Source: CAWCDJ01 sp963836015
Lineage (GTDB): Bacteria; Acidobacteriota; Terriglobia; Bryobacterales; Bryobacteraceae
Direction of reading: 5' to 3'
NCBI GenBank assembly: GCA_963836015.1
Contig: CAWIIF010000015.1
Location: 1,674,001-1,738,000, forward strand
DNA: 64,000 nucleotides
The notes below the pieces were generated by a model. It searched no databases. It was not told where the DNA came from and was given only the letters and a program-made list of their open reading frames with translations. Shown here piece after piece: positions 42,665 to 51,098 of this stretch; the first letter of the stretch is position 1; the number at the start of each line of letters is the position of its first letter. Position numbers and translations under genes: made by a program.

Positions 42665-43694
42665 AATCCAGAAACGATGCCTGGTGGTCGCCGAGGTGGC
42701 CCAGGCCCACGATGGCAGCCTGGGCACGGCTCACGCCTACGTGGACGCGGTAGCCCGCACGGGCGCCGACGCCGTGAAGTTTCAAACTCACATCGCGGCC
42801 GCCGAAAGCTCGCCGTCGGAGCCCTGGCGCGTCAAATTCAGCTTCGAGGACGCCACCCGGTACGACTACTGGAAGCGCATGGAGTTCACCGAGTCGCAGT
42901 GGACCGGGCTGAAGCAGCACGCCGAGGAGCAGGGGCTGCAATTTCTCAGCTCGCCGTTTTCGCTGGAAGCGGCGGAGATGCTGAAGCGCGTGGGGGTCTG
43001 CGCCTGGAAGATCGCGTCGGGCGAATTCAACAACATTCCGCTCATCGACTGCATTCTGGAGACGGGCCGCCCGGTGTTTCTGTCGACGGGCATGAGCCGC
43101 CTGACGGAGATCGAGGAGGCGGTGGAACGCATCCGGAAGCGGGCCGAGGTCACGGTGCTGCAGTGCACGTCGGAGTATCCGTGCCCTCCGCAGCGGGTCG
43201 GGCTCAACCTCATTCCGCTCTTCCGGCGCCGCTTCGGGTGCGGGGTGGGGCTTTCGGATCACTCCGGCACGATCTACGCGGGGCTGGCCGCGGCCACTCT
43301 GGGGATCGACGTCCTGGAGGTTCACGTGACGCTGAGCCGCGAGATGTTCGGCCCGGATGTGAAGGCGTCGATCACCACGGCGGAGCTGCGGCAGTTGGTG
43401 GACGGCATCCGGTTCATCGAGCGGGCGCGCTGGACGCAGGTGTCGAAAGACCAGATGGCGTCGGAGCTGTCGCCGCTGCGCTCGATCTTTTCGAAGAGCG
43501 TGGCGGCACGGACGGACCTCTCGGCGGGCTCGAAAGTCGAGTTGTCGCATCTCGCATTGCGGAAGCCGGGGACGGGGATTCCGGCCGACCGCATACCTGG
43601 GCTTCTCGGCCGCACCTTGAGCCGCGGCGTTCGCGCGGGCGAGTTTCTCAGCGAGTCGGATTTCGAAGCCCCGGAATTTGCGCACGCCAGTTGA
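42654..43694 (+). CDS. neuB: Nonulosonic acid synthase (NeuB/LegI/PseI family)
   Basis: 346 residues. Condenses an N-acyl hexosamine with phosphoenolpyruvate to a nine-carbon sialic-type acid. The barrel carries VAEVAQAHDGSLGTAHAYVD, GADAVKFQTH, KIASGEFNN and LSTGM; the C-terminal SAF/antifreeze-like domain starts about residue 280 (SVAARTDLSAGSKVELSHLALRKPGTGI). Whether it makes Neu5Ac, legionaminate or pseudaminate cannot be told from motifs; the local dehydratase and aminotransferase favour a dideoxy-diamino sugar. Confidence 0.92.
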   Translation: MSSEIQKRCLVVAEVAQAHDGSLGTAHAYVDAVARTGADAVKFQTHIAAAESSPSEPWRVKFSFEDATRYDYWKRMEFTESQWTGLKQHAEEQGLQFLSSPFSLEAAEMLKRVGVCAWKIASGEFNNIPLIDCILETGRPVFLSTGMSRLTEIEEAVERIRKRAEVTVLQCTSEYPCPPQRVGLNLIPLFRRRFGCGVGLSDHSGTIYAGLAAATLGIDVLEVHVTLSREMFGPDVKASITTAELRQLVDGIRFIERARWTQVSKDQMASELSPLRSIFSKSVAARTDLSAGSKVELSHLALRKPGTGIPADRIPGLLGRTLSRGVRAGEFLSESDFEAPEFAHAS

Positions 43695-43695
43695 A

Positions 43696-44922
43696 ATGCA
43701 GACGGCAGCCAGCACCGGTTATCCGCGCGGGGAAGCGCGATTCGTCGATTTTCAGTCGATCCGGCCGGGCGATGCCGTGGTGTTTTCCAAAGTACTGACG
43801 GAACCGGACGTGGAGGCCTTCGCGAGGCTCTGCGGCGACTACAATCCGCTGCACATGGATTCCGGGTACGCGCGCCAGACACACCTGGGGCAGCGAGTAG
43901 TGCACGGCATGCTGGTGGCCAGCTACGTTTCGACGCTGATCGGCATGCAGTTGCCCGGCGCGGGCAGCCTTTGGATGCAGCAGAGCTTCCGGTGGCGCGC
44001 GCCGGTTTACATCGGCGACACGCTGGAATTCACGCTGCGGGTGACCCATAAATCGGAGGGGTCGCGCATCCTGTCGCTCGAAGTTACAGCTATGAATCAG
44101 AACGGTAAGACAGTCATGGACGGCGAAGGCACGGTCTCGCTGCCGGAAGTGCGGCGGAACGGCGCGGAGATCCCGATCCACGAGCGGGTGGCGTTTGTGA
44201 GCGGCGGCTCCAGGGGAATCGGCGCCGCCGCGGCGCGCGCCCTGGCGCATGCGGGAGCGGGGGTGGTGGTGAACTACAGGAGCAGCGCGGCCGCGGCCGA
44301 AGAGCTGTGTCATGCCATTACCGCCGATGGCGGCAAGGCTTTTGCGGTTCGCTCGGACGTCAACGACGCCGAATCGGTGAGCCGCGCGGTGGAGAGCGCC
44401 GCAGCCCACCTGGGCAGAACGATCGACGTGCTGATTCATTGCGCCGGCGCACCGGTCGCGCCGCGGCCCGCGGTGGAGATGGAGTGGGCGGACATCCAGC
44501 AGGCCCTCGATATTCACGTGCGCGGAGCGTTCCACTGTATTCGGGCGCTAGTCCCCGGCATGGTGCGGCAGAAGTCCGGCAGGATCGTGAGCATCGGCTC
44601 CATGGCCACGTGGGGGGTGCCGCCGGTCCAGTGGAGCGCCTTTGCGATGGCCAAGGCGGCGCTGAAATCCATGACGAAGTCGCTGGCGGCGGAGCTGGGG
44701 CCGAGCGGGATCCGCATCAACATGATCTCGCCGGGCATCACCGAGACGGAATCGACGCTCGAGATTCCAGAGCGGCTTCGCAAGCTGCAGGCGATGCAGA
44801 CGCCGCTGCGGCGGCTCGCGTCGCCCGAAGACATCGCGCAGACCGCGGTCTTCCTTTGTTCGGAAGCCAGCGGCTTCATTACCGGGGCGGATATCCCGGT
44901 TTGCGGCGGAGTGGGGATGTAG
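43696..44922 (+). CDS. MaoC-like hydratase fused to SDR domain lacking catalytic Tyr
   Basis: 408 residues from the ATG at 43696, two bases after the neuB stop. Residues ~10-145 are a MaoC hot-dog domain with the hydratase-2 motif FARLCGDYNPLHMD and GQRVVHGMLVAS. Residues ~155-408 are an SDR: SGGSRGIGAAAARAL, Ser302 in SIGSM and Lys320 are present, but the expected Tyr is Phe316 (WSAFAMAKAAL). The C-terminus GFITGADIPVCGGVGM is FabG-like. The pair suggests chemistry on a 3-hydroxyacyl or enoyl thioester, probably bound to the ACP encoded downstream. Confidence 0.88.
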   Translation: MQTAASTGYPRGEARFVDFQSIRPGDAVVFSKVLTEPDVEAFARLCGDYNPLHMDSGYARQTHLGQRVVHGMLVASYVSTLIGMQLPGAGSLWMQQSFRWRAPVYIGDTLEFTLRVTHKSEGSRILSLEVTAMNQNGKTVMDGEGTVSLPEVRRNGAEIPIHERVAFVSGGSRGIGAAAARALAHAGAGVVVNYRSSAAAAEELCHAITADGGKAFAVRSDVNDAESVSRAVESAAAHLGRTIDVLIHCAGAPVAPRPAVEMEWADIQQALDIHVRGAFHCIRALVPGMVRQKSGRIVSIGSMATWGVPPVQWSAFAMAKAALKSMTKSLAAELGPSGIRINMISPGITETESTLEIPERLRKLQAMQTPLRRLASPEDIAQTAVFLCSEASGFITGADIPVCGGVGM

Positions 44923-44924
44923 CC

Positions 44925-46835
44925 ATGGCTATCGCACCCGATCGCGATCAGATCCGCGGCGATATCGAGCGCCATCTGTACACGGGCGAGTGGACACGAG
45001 CCCGGGCGGCCCTGGAGCGTTTGTGGAACTGCCACGCTTCCGCGGCGCTGGCGCCGTACGTTTCGGCGAGCTTCGAGCGTCTCCGGGGGCACCTCGAATT
45101 CCGCCAGTGCCGTGCGGCGATCCTACGATCTTTTACGCTCGATCCGGTGGTTCCGCTGGCGCGCGCCGCGGCCTGGGTGAACGGCATCGAGCTCTCGGCC
45201 GAGATCGGCGAGTTCAACGCATACGCCCAGGAGCTGCACGACCCCAAAAGCTGGGTCTACCAATACGCTCCGGACGCGGCGATTCTGGCGGTGCAGACGG
45301 AGGACCTGGCGCCGGCGCTCTGGGAAGACTCGGCCGATCTCTCCGAGGCAGCCCTGCGCGAGACGGTGCGTCGAGTCCTGGACGATTTCGAGGGCTGGTT
45401 CCGCGCCTTCCGCTCCCGCAGCGCGGCGTATCTGGTGGTCCACACGCTCGAAGTTCCGTGCACGCTGAACCGCGGAATCCTGGATGCTCAGAGCGTTTTC
45501 GGCCAGGCGGAAGCGATTCGCGAGATCAACTCTGGACTCCGCCGCCTGGCCGCGGAGAGCCGCGGGGTGCACGTGCTGGACTACGATGCGCTGGTGGCGG
45601 CCCATGGCAAAGCCCGCTGGCGCGACGAGCACAAGTGGGCCACGGTAAAGATGCCGCTGCGCGCCGAATGCATGCCGGCCCTGGCCAACGAGTGGGTCCG
45701 TTATCTCGCGCCGGTGTGCGGCCGCTCCTCGAAAGTGCTGGTCTGCGATCTCGACAATACCCTATGGGGAGGGGTGGTCGGAGAGAGCGGAATCGACGGC
45801 ATCCGGGTGGACCGCGAGTATCCGGGGGTGGCTTACCGGAAAGTGCAGCGGGCCCTTCTCGACCTGAAGCGGCGCGGCATCATCCTGGCGATCGCGAGCA
45901 AGAACAATCGGGAAGATGCGGTGGACGCGTTGTGCAGGCATCCGGGCATGCTGCTGCGGCCGGAAGATTTCGCGGCCGAGCGCATCAACTGGTGCGACAA
46001 GGCGCAGAGTCTCCGCGAGATCGCCGCCGAGCTGAACGTAGGGCTGGACACCCTGGCCTTTCTCGACGACAACCCGGTAGAGCGCGAGCGCATCAAAACG
46101 GAGCTGCCGGAAGTCACAGTGCTGGAGCTGCCGGCCGATCCGATGGGCTTCGCGGAAGTATTGCGAGGGCATCCGGCACTGGAGAGGATCGCGGTCTCGA
46201 CGGAGGATTCGGAGCGCAGCCGGTATTACGTGGAAGGGCGGTCGCGGGAGGCGGCCCGCAGCAGCGCGCGAAGCATCGAGGAATTCTACCATTCACTCGA
46301 ACAGGAAGTGGAGATCGTGCCGGCTGCGAACGCGGCTTTGGCGCGCGCCGCACAGCTCACGCAGAAGACCAACCAGTTCAACCTGACGACCCGGCGCTAC
46401 CGCGAGCCGCAGCTCATCGAGCTTCGGGAGCAACCCGGCTGGGATCTGTATGCCGTGAGGGTGAAGGACCGCTTCGGGGACAACGGGCTGGTCGGCGTGA
46501 TGCTGACCCGCACCGCGGGCGAGACTTGCGAGATCGACACGTTCCTGTTGAGCTGCCGGGTGATCAGCCGCACCGTCGAGACCGCCATGCTGGCTTTCCT
46601 GGCGGCGGAATGCCGCGCGCGCGAAGTGCGTACGCTGTGCGGCTGGTTCCTGCCGACGGCCAAGAATGCGCCGGCATCCGACTTCTATTCCCGGCACGGA
46701 TTCGAATGCAGTGCTACGACTGAGGCCGGAACGTTGTGGAGCGTGGATCCCGGCCGCGCCGCCATCGAATGCCCGGCCTGGATCCGGCTGATTACTTCCA
46801 GGGGGACGTCGCTTCGTGAATACGCCATCCCTTGA
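44925..46835 (+). CDS. FkbH-like HAD-IIIC enzyme with GNAT-like C-terminal domain
   Basis: 636 residues from the ATG at 44925. After ~230 residues with an SGNH-like layout, the HAD motif VCDLDNTLWGGVVGE gives Asp275 and Asp277, followed by ILAIASKNN and LAFLDDNPVERE. The C-terminal third (KTNQFNLTTRRY, DTFLLSCRVISRTVETAMLAFLAAECRAR) is the typical FkbH acyl-handling part. Characterised FkbH proteins take a glyceryl unit from 1,3-bisphosphoglycerate and load it on an ACP. The ACP gene overlaps its 3' end by 20 bases, supporting an ACP-loading job. Confidence 0.9.
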   Translation: MAIAPDRDQIRGDIERHLYTGEWTRARAALERLWNCHASAALAPYVSASFERLRGHLEFRQCRAAILRSFTLDPVVPLARAAAWVNGIELSAEIGEFNAYAQELHDPKSWVYQYAPDAAILAVQTEDLAPALWEDSADLSEAALRETVRRVLDDFEGWFRAFRSRSAAYLVVHTLEVPCTLNRGILDAQSVFGQAEAIREINSGLRRLAAESRGVHVLDYDALVAAHGKARWRDEHKWATVKMPLRAECMPALANEWVRYLAPVCGRSSKVLVCDLDNTLWGGVVGESGIDGIRVDREYPGVAYRKVQRALLDLKRRGIILAIASKNNREDAVDALCRHPGMLLRPEDFAAERINWCDKAQSLREIAAELNVGLDTLAFLDDNPVERERIKTELPEVTVLELPADPMGFAEVLRGHPALERIAVSTEDSERSRYYVEGRSREAARSSARSIEEFYHSLEQEVEIVPAANAALARAAQLTQKTNQFNLTTRRYREPQLIELREQPGWDLYAVRVKDRFGDNGLVGVMLTRTAGETCEIDTFLLSCRVISRTVETAMLAFLAAECRAREVRTLCGWFLPTAKNAPASDFYSRHGFECSATTEAGTLWSVDPGRAAIECPAWIRLITSRGTSLREYAIP

Positions 46836-47070
46836 TCGAGTGCGGAGTATTTTCGCGGATGTCTTCCAGATTCCCAGGGAGGATGTGAAGCCGGATTCAT
46901 CGCCGGACACGATTCCCAACTGGGATTCGCTCCAGCATCTCAACCTCGTGCTGGCGCTGGAACAGGAGTTCAACGTTCAATTCACGCCGGAAGAGATCGA
47001 GCAGCTCCTTTCGGTCGAACTGGTCGCGGCCCTTCTCCAGGAGAAGCGGGCCGCCTGCGAGGTGCCTTAA
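46816..47070 (+). CDS. Dedicated acyl carrier protein
   Basis: 84 residues. The phosphopantetheine site is Ser38 in NWDSLQHLNL, within the normal four-helix ACP layout (VRSIFADVFQIP, LEQEFNVQF, LLSVELVAALL). It is translationally coupled to the FkbH-like gene (20-base overlap) and directly abuts the GNAT gene. Not a fatty-acid housekeeping ACP by context; presumably carries the glyceryl or related acyl unit used on the glycan. Confidence 0.92.
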   Translation: MNTPSLDRVRSIFADVFQIPREDVKPDSSPDTIPNWDSLQHLNLVLALEQEFNVQFTPEEIEQLLSVELVAALLQEKRAACEVP

Positions 47071-48204
47071 ATGGCGTTGGATTTTCGATTCGCGCGGATC
47101 GAGGAGTATCCCAGAGTCAGCACGTTTCTGCACGAGTTCTGGGCGCAGAACCACGTCTATTGCCGCGACCGGGAGCTCTTCGAGTGGACGTTCAGGCGCA
47201 AGGACCAATGGGAGACCGAGAGCTTCAGCATCGCGGTGGCCGAGGATCAGGGCGAGCTGGCCGGAATTTTGGGAGGGATCCCATTCCGCTTCAACCAGTT
47301 TGGCCGCACGTCTCCGGGCGTCTGGATTGTGAACTACGTGATCCGTCCCGACCATCGAAGAGGTTCCGCGGCGCTGCAGCTTCTCAGCCGCTTTCGCCGG
47401 CCCGAATTCAACCCGGTGATCGCATTCGGCATCAATCCAGCCACGTCGGCCATCTACCGTGTCCTGCGCGGGACGGTGCTGGATGAGATTCCGCGGCACT
47501 TTCTTGTGCTTCCGGGAGCCGCCGAAAGAATGGCGCAACTGCTGCAACTGGCGTGGCCGGATTGGTCCACGGAACGCGCGCGCGAGCTGGCCGGCGGGCT
47601 GGTCCTGAGCCAGAGACCCGCCGCGGCACCGGAAGCCGGCAACCTGATTCCGCGCACCTGGGACGAGGAAGAATGGCCGGCTATCGCGGAGCGCACGGTG
47701 GGCGCCGCGCGCGATGCGGCCTATCTAACCTGGCGCTATCGCAAGCACCCCGTCTTCGAATACCGCTTCGTAACGGTGGCGGAAGGCGGACGCACCGGCC
47801 TGGCGGTCTGGCGCCTGGAGCCGATCCGGCGGCAGACTCCTGAGGGCCGGGTGGATGTCGATCGTATCGGACGGCTCGTCGAGTTCCTGCCGGTCTCCGC
47901 CGAAAATGCGGAGGCACTGTTCGCCGCCTTTATCCGCGAGCTCGGGGAGGCCGGTGCGATGGGAGCGGATTACTACGGCTATCACAGCCAGACACGCGGC
48001 CTGCTCCGCCAGTTCGGCTTCCACGAGACCTCGCAGCATCCGGACGGCCGCTCGATTCCTTCCCGCTTTCAGCCGCTTGACGGCAAGGGCGGGGGAATCC
48101 TGAGCGCGATGTTCCAGCAGTCGGAGATGCCGCCCTGCGCCGATTCCAACGACTGCGCCTGGTATTGGACCAAATCCGACTCCGATCAGGATCGTCCCAA
48201 CTGA
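47071..48204 (+). CDS. GNAT-type acyltransferase
   Basis: 377 residues, no gap to the ACP gene. The N-terminal half has a GNAT fold (FRFARIEEYPRVSTFLHEFWAQN, IAVAEDQGELAGILGGIPF, WIVNYVIRPDHRRGSAALQLL, where RRG is the cofactor loop); the second half repeats part of the pattern less clearly. It is a candidate for moving the acyl group from the ACP to an amino sugar; an acetyl-CoA donor is equally possible. Confidence 0.8.
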   Translation: MALDFRFARIEEYPRVSTFLHEFWAQNHVYCRDRELFEWTFRRKDQWETESFSIAVAEDQGELAGILGGIPFRFNQFGRTSPGVWIVNYVIRPDHRRGSAALQLLSRFRRPEFNPVIAFGINPATSAIYRVLRGTVLDEIPRHFLVLPGAAERMAQLLQLAWPDWSTERARELAGGLVLSQRPAAAPEAGNLIPRTWDEEEWPAIAERTVGAARDAAYLTWRYRKHPVFEYRFVTVAEGGRTGLAVWRLEPIRRQTPEGRVDVDRIGRLVEFLPVSAENAEALFAAFIRELGEAGAMGADYYGYHSQTRGLLRQFGFHETSQHPDGRSIPSRFQPLDGKGGGILSAMFQQSEMPPCADSNDCAWYWTKSDSDQDRPN

Positions 48205-48224
48205 GTCAGTTCAGGAGAAAAGAC

Positions 48225-49181
48225 ATGCCTTCCGATCATGTCCTTCGCGTTGTCATGTATCACTATGTACGCGATCTGCCGCGGACGCCGTTCCCAAGAT
48301 TGAAGGGAATGCTGCTCGATGATTTCCGGCACCAGGTCACGGAACTGGCTTCGCATTTCGAAATGGCGAGCGTGGAATCCAGCTTCGATTTTCTTACGGG
48401 CGAATACCGGCCGCGCCGCGACCTCTGCCTGGTCACTTTCGACGACGGGCTGCGGGAGCACTTCGAGGACGTTGTGCCGTGGCTGGTCGAAAAGAAGGTC
48501 CGCGGCGCCTTCTTCATCATCACTTCGTGCATCGAGGAGAAGAAGGTCGCACCCGTCCACATGAACCACTTCCTCATGGCGTCCCTGAAGTTCGAGGAGT
48601 ACGCCGATGCATTCTTCCGCAAGGCCGTCAGCTTTTGCCCGGATGCATTCGCGCCGCTGAACGTCGACGCTGCGCGCGCCGCCCAGAGTTATCCGTGGGA
48701 CACGCCGGAGATCGCCCGCTTTAAGTACCTGTTCAATTTCGGAATGGATCCCGATCTTCGCGACCGCACGGTGCGAGAGCTCTTTACCAGCTACATCGGG
48801 CCGGAGCGCGAGTTTGCCGAATCCCTGTACTTCACCTGGGAAGAGGCGCGGCGCATGCAGAGAGCGGGCATGGCTATAGGCGGCCACACGCACCAGCACA
48901 AGCCGCTCGCGAACCTATCGTCGCGCGAACTGGCATGGGATCTCGAGACCTGCCAGCGGCTGATGATCCGGAATCTTATGCCGCAGGCCGTGTGGCCGTT
49001 TTCGTATCCGTACGGAAAGCGCGACTCGTTCCACATCCGCGCAATGCGCAAGCTGCAGGAGCTGAACTATCACTGCGCGTTCTCGACGGAAGCCGCCGAC
49101 AACCGGCGCGGGGCGGATGTGTTCACCCTCTGCCGCACCGATTGCAAGAAGGCGTTGAGCGTGGGGGCCGGGGCATCCTGA
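48225..49181 (+). CDS. NodB-type polysaccharide deacetylase
   Basis: 318 residues from the ATG at 48225 with AGGAGAAA upstream. VMYHYVRD begins the fold; TFDDG holds Asp73/Asp74 and the metal motif GGHTHQH has its first His at 221. FSYPYGKRD is a further CE4 landmark. No signal peptide, so it may act on a cytoplasmic lipid-linked or soluble sugar, for instance freeing an amino group for re-acylation by the ACP route. Stop overlaps the neuC start (TGATG). Confidence 0.88.
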   Translation: MPSDHVLRVVMYHYVRDLPRTPFPRLKGMLLDDFRHQVTELASHFEMASVESSFDFLTGEYRPRRDLCLVTFDDGLREHFEDVVPWLVEKKVRGAFFIITSCIEEKKVAPVHMNHFLMASLKFEEYADAFFRKAVSFCPDAFAPLNVDAARAAQSYPWDTPEIARFKYLFNFGMDPDLRDRTVRELFTSYIGPEREFAESLYFTWEEARRMQRAGMAIGGHTHQHKPLANLSSRELAWDLETCQRLMIRNLMPQAVWPFSYPYGKRDSFHIRAMRKLQELNYHCAFSTEAADNRRGADVFTLCRTDCKKALSVGAGAS

Positions 49182-50452
49182 TGAACCGTCGAAAGGTGTG
49201 CGTGGTGCTTGTGGACCGCGCCAATTACGGGCGGCTGAAACCGGTGATGGAGGCGATTGCGGCCCGTCCCGAGATGGAGCTTCAGGTGGTGGCGGCCGGC
49301 ACGATGGTGCTGGGGCGCTTCGGACGCCCGGTGGACATGGTTCGCGCGGACGGGTTCCGGGTCGATAGCGAAGTCTATATCGAGCTTGAAGGCTCCACGC
49401 CGGCTACCATGGCGAAATCCGTCGGGTTTGGCGTGGTGGAGTTTGCCGGCGAATTGCAGAGGCTGGCTCCCGACCTGGTGGTGTTGATCGGAGACCGGTA
49501 CGAAGCGCTCGCGGCGGCCATCGCAGGGGCCTACATGAACCTCTGCCTGGTGCATATCCAGGGCGGCGAAGTCTCGGGATCGATCGACGAAAGCGCGCGG
49601 CACGCGATCACCAAGTTCGCGCACTATCATTTTCCGAGCACTCGCCGTTCGGCGGAATATCTCCTGCGGATGGGCGAGAGCCCGGAGTCGATCCTGGGTA
49701 TCGGCTGCCCGTCGAGCGACATCGCCTATGGCCTGGATTTCAACGTGTCCGAGGAGGCGATCAACGGCACGGGCAGCGGCGCCCGGATCGACCTGAAGAG
49801 TCCATTCCAACTGGTGATCTTTCATCCGACCACCACCGAATACGGGGACGAGTCGGGGCAGATGCGCGAACTGCTGGCGGCGCTGGGACAGGTCCGCACG
49901 CAGACGATTCTGCTTTGGCCGAATATCGACGCGGGCTCGGATCATATCAGCAAGGCCATCCGCGTCTTTCGCGATCAGAACGCGCCGGACTGGCTACGCA
50001 CGATCACCAATATCCGGCCGGACCACTATCTGAAGATCCTGATGTCGGCAGCATGCGCGGTCGGCAACTCCAGCAGCTTCGTGCGCGACGCCAGCTACTT
50101 CGGCACGCCGGTGGTGCTGGTAGGCGACCGGCAGGAGGGGCGCGAGGCGGACGCCCACGTCACGGCTTGCCGGGCGGATGCGGGAGAAATCGCGATGGCC
50201 ATCCGGCGGCAGGCGCGCCACGGCCGGTACCCTCCCAGCACTCTTTACGGCGACGGCCACGTGTCCGAGCGGATCGCCGAATCGCTGGTCCGCATCACGC
50301 CGTACCGCCAGAAGCGGCTCCACTACGTTTACGAGACCGATTACCCATATGCAAGTTTGGGGCATCATCACGGCGCGGGGAGGATCCAAGGGGATCCCGC
50401 GGAAGAATATCGTGGAACTGATGGGACGGCCGCTGCTGGCGTACACGGCTGA
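49181..50452 (+). CDS. neuC: UDP-GlcNAc 2-epimerase, hydrolysing type (NeuC/LegG)
   Basis: 423 residues. VCVVLVDRANYGRLKPVMEAI, LVVLIGDRYEALAAAIAGAYMNL, HIQGGEVSGSIDESARHAITKFAHYHF and the tail-side GNSSSFVRDASYFGTPVV are diagnostic. Converts a UDP-HexNAc to a free ManNAc-type sugar for the NeuB-like synthase. The last ~35 residues (from about GHHHGAGRIQG) lie out of frame over the neuA start, a 104-base overlap; the family normally ends about where neuA begins. Confidence 0.9.
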   Translation: MNRRKVCVVLVDRANYGRLKPVMEAIAARPEMELQVVAAGTMVLGRFGRPVDMVRADGFRVDSEVYIELEGSTPATMAKSVGFGVVEFAGELQRLAPDLVVLIGDRYEALAAAIAGAYMNLCLVHIQGGEVSGSIDESARHAITKFAHYHFPSTRRSAEYLLRMGESPESILGIGCPSSDIAYGLDFNVSEEAINGTGSGARIDLKSPFQLVIFHPTTTEYGDESGQMRELLAALGQVRTQTILLWPNIDAGSDHISKAIRVFRDQNAPDWLRTITNIRPDHYLKILMSAACAVGNSSSFVRDASYFGTPVVLVGDRQEGREADAHVTACRADAGEIAMAIRRQARHGRYPPSTLYGDGHVSERIAESLVRITPYRQKRLHYVYETDYPYASLGHHHGAGRIQGDPAEEYRGTDGTAAAGVHG

Positions 50453-51098
50453 TGCCGCGCTGGCCGCCCGGCGGCTGAGCCGGGTCGTGCTCTCCACGGA
50501 CGATCCGCGAATCGCCGAGGTGGCGCGCGGCTGCGGGGTGGAGGTGCCATTTTTGCGCGCGCCGGAGCTATCGGCGGACGACACTCCCACGGTTCCGGTG
50601 CTGCAGGACGCGGTACGGCGGCTCGAAGCGGGCGGAGGCCGGTGTGACGCGGTGTTTCTGCTGCAGCCCACCAACCCCTTGCGAACGGCGGACGATATCG
50701 ACGGAGCGATCGAACTGTTGGAGCGGACCGGGGCCGACTCCGTAATTTCGTTCGTGGATGCAGGCGAACGTCATCCGGCGCGCATGAAGACGATCGATCC
50801 CGGCGGCCGGGTTCTCGATCCGCCGTTTGCCGAGCCTTTCGAGGGCATGCCCCGCCAGCGCTTGCCGAAGCTTTTCCTGCGCGAGGGATCGGTCTATCTT
50901 ACCCGGCGCGATGTGTTGATGGAGCAGGGTTCGCTCAAAGGAAAAGACTGCCGCGCGTGGCTGATTCCCGAAGAACGCGCGTGGAATATCGATTCGCCGT
51001 TCGATCTATTCATCGTCGAGCAGATGTTCAAGTACTCTCATGCGAAGGACGAGGATTCTGGTTGCGGAAGCGTTCGGCTTTCCGCTCGAAGCGTATAA
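50349..51098 (+). CDS. neuA: Acylneuraminate cytidylyltransferase (NeuA/LegF)
   Basis: 249 residues. ARGGSKGIPRKNI is the CTP-binding signature; LLQPTNPLRTADDID and AWNIDSPFDL complete the family pattern. Activates the nonulosonic acid as its CMP-sugar. It overlaps neuC by 104 bases and the dehydrogenase gene by 59, so its last ~18 residues are out-of-frame overlap sequence and may not matter for function. Confidence 0.93.
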   Translation: MQVWGIITARGGSKGIPRKNIVELMGRPLLAYTADAALAARRLSRVVLSTDDPRIAEVARGCGVEVPFLRAPELSADDTPTVPVLQDAVRRLEAGGGRCDAVFLLQPTNPLRTADDIDGAIELLERTGADSVISFVDAGERHPARMKTIDPGGRVLDPPFAEPFEGMPRQRLPKLFLREGSVYLTRRDVLMEQGSLKGKDCRAWLIPEERAWNIDSPFDLFIVEQMFKYSHAKDEDSGCGSVRLSARSV

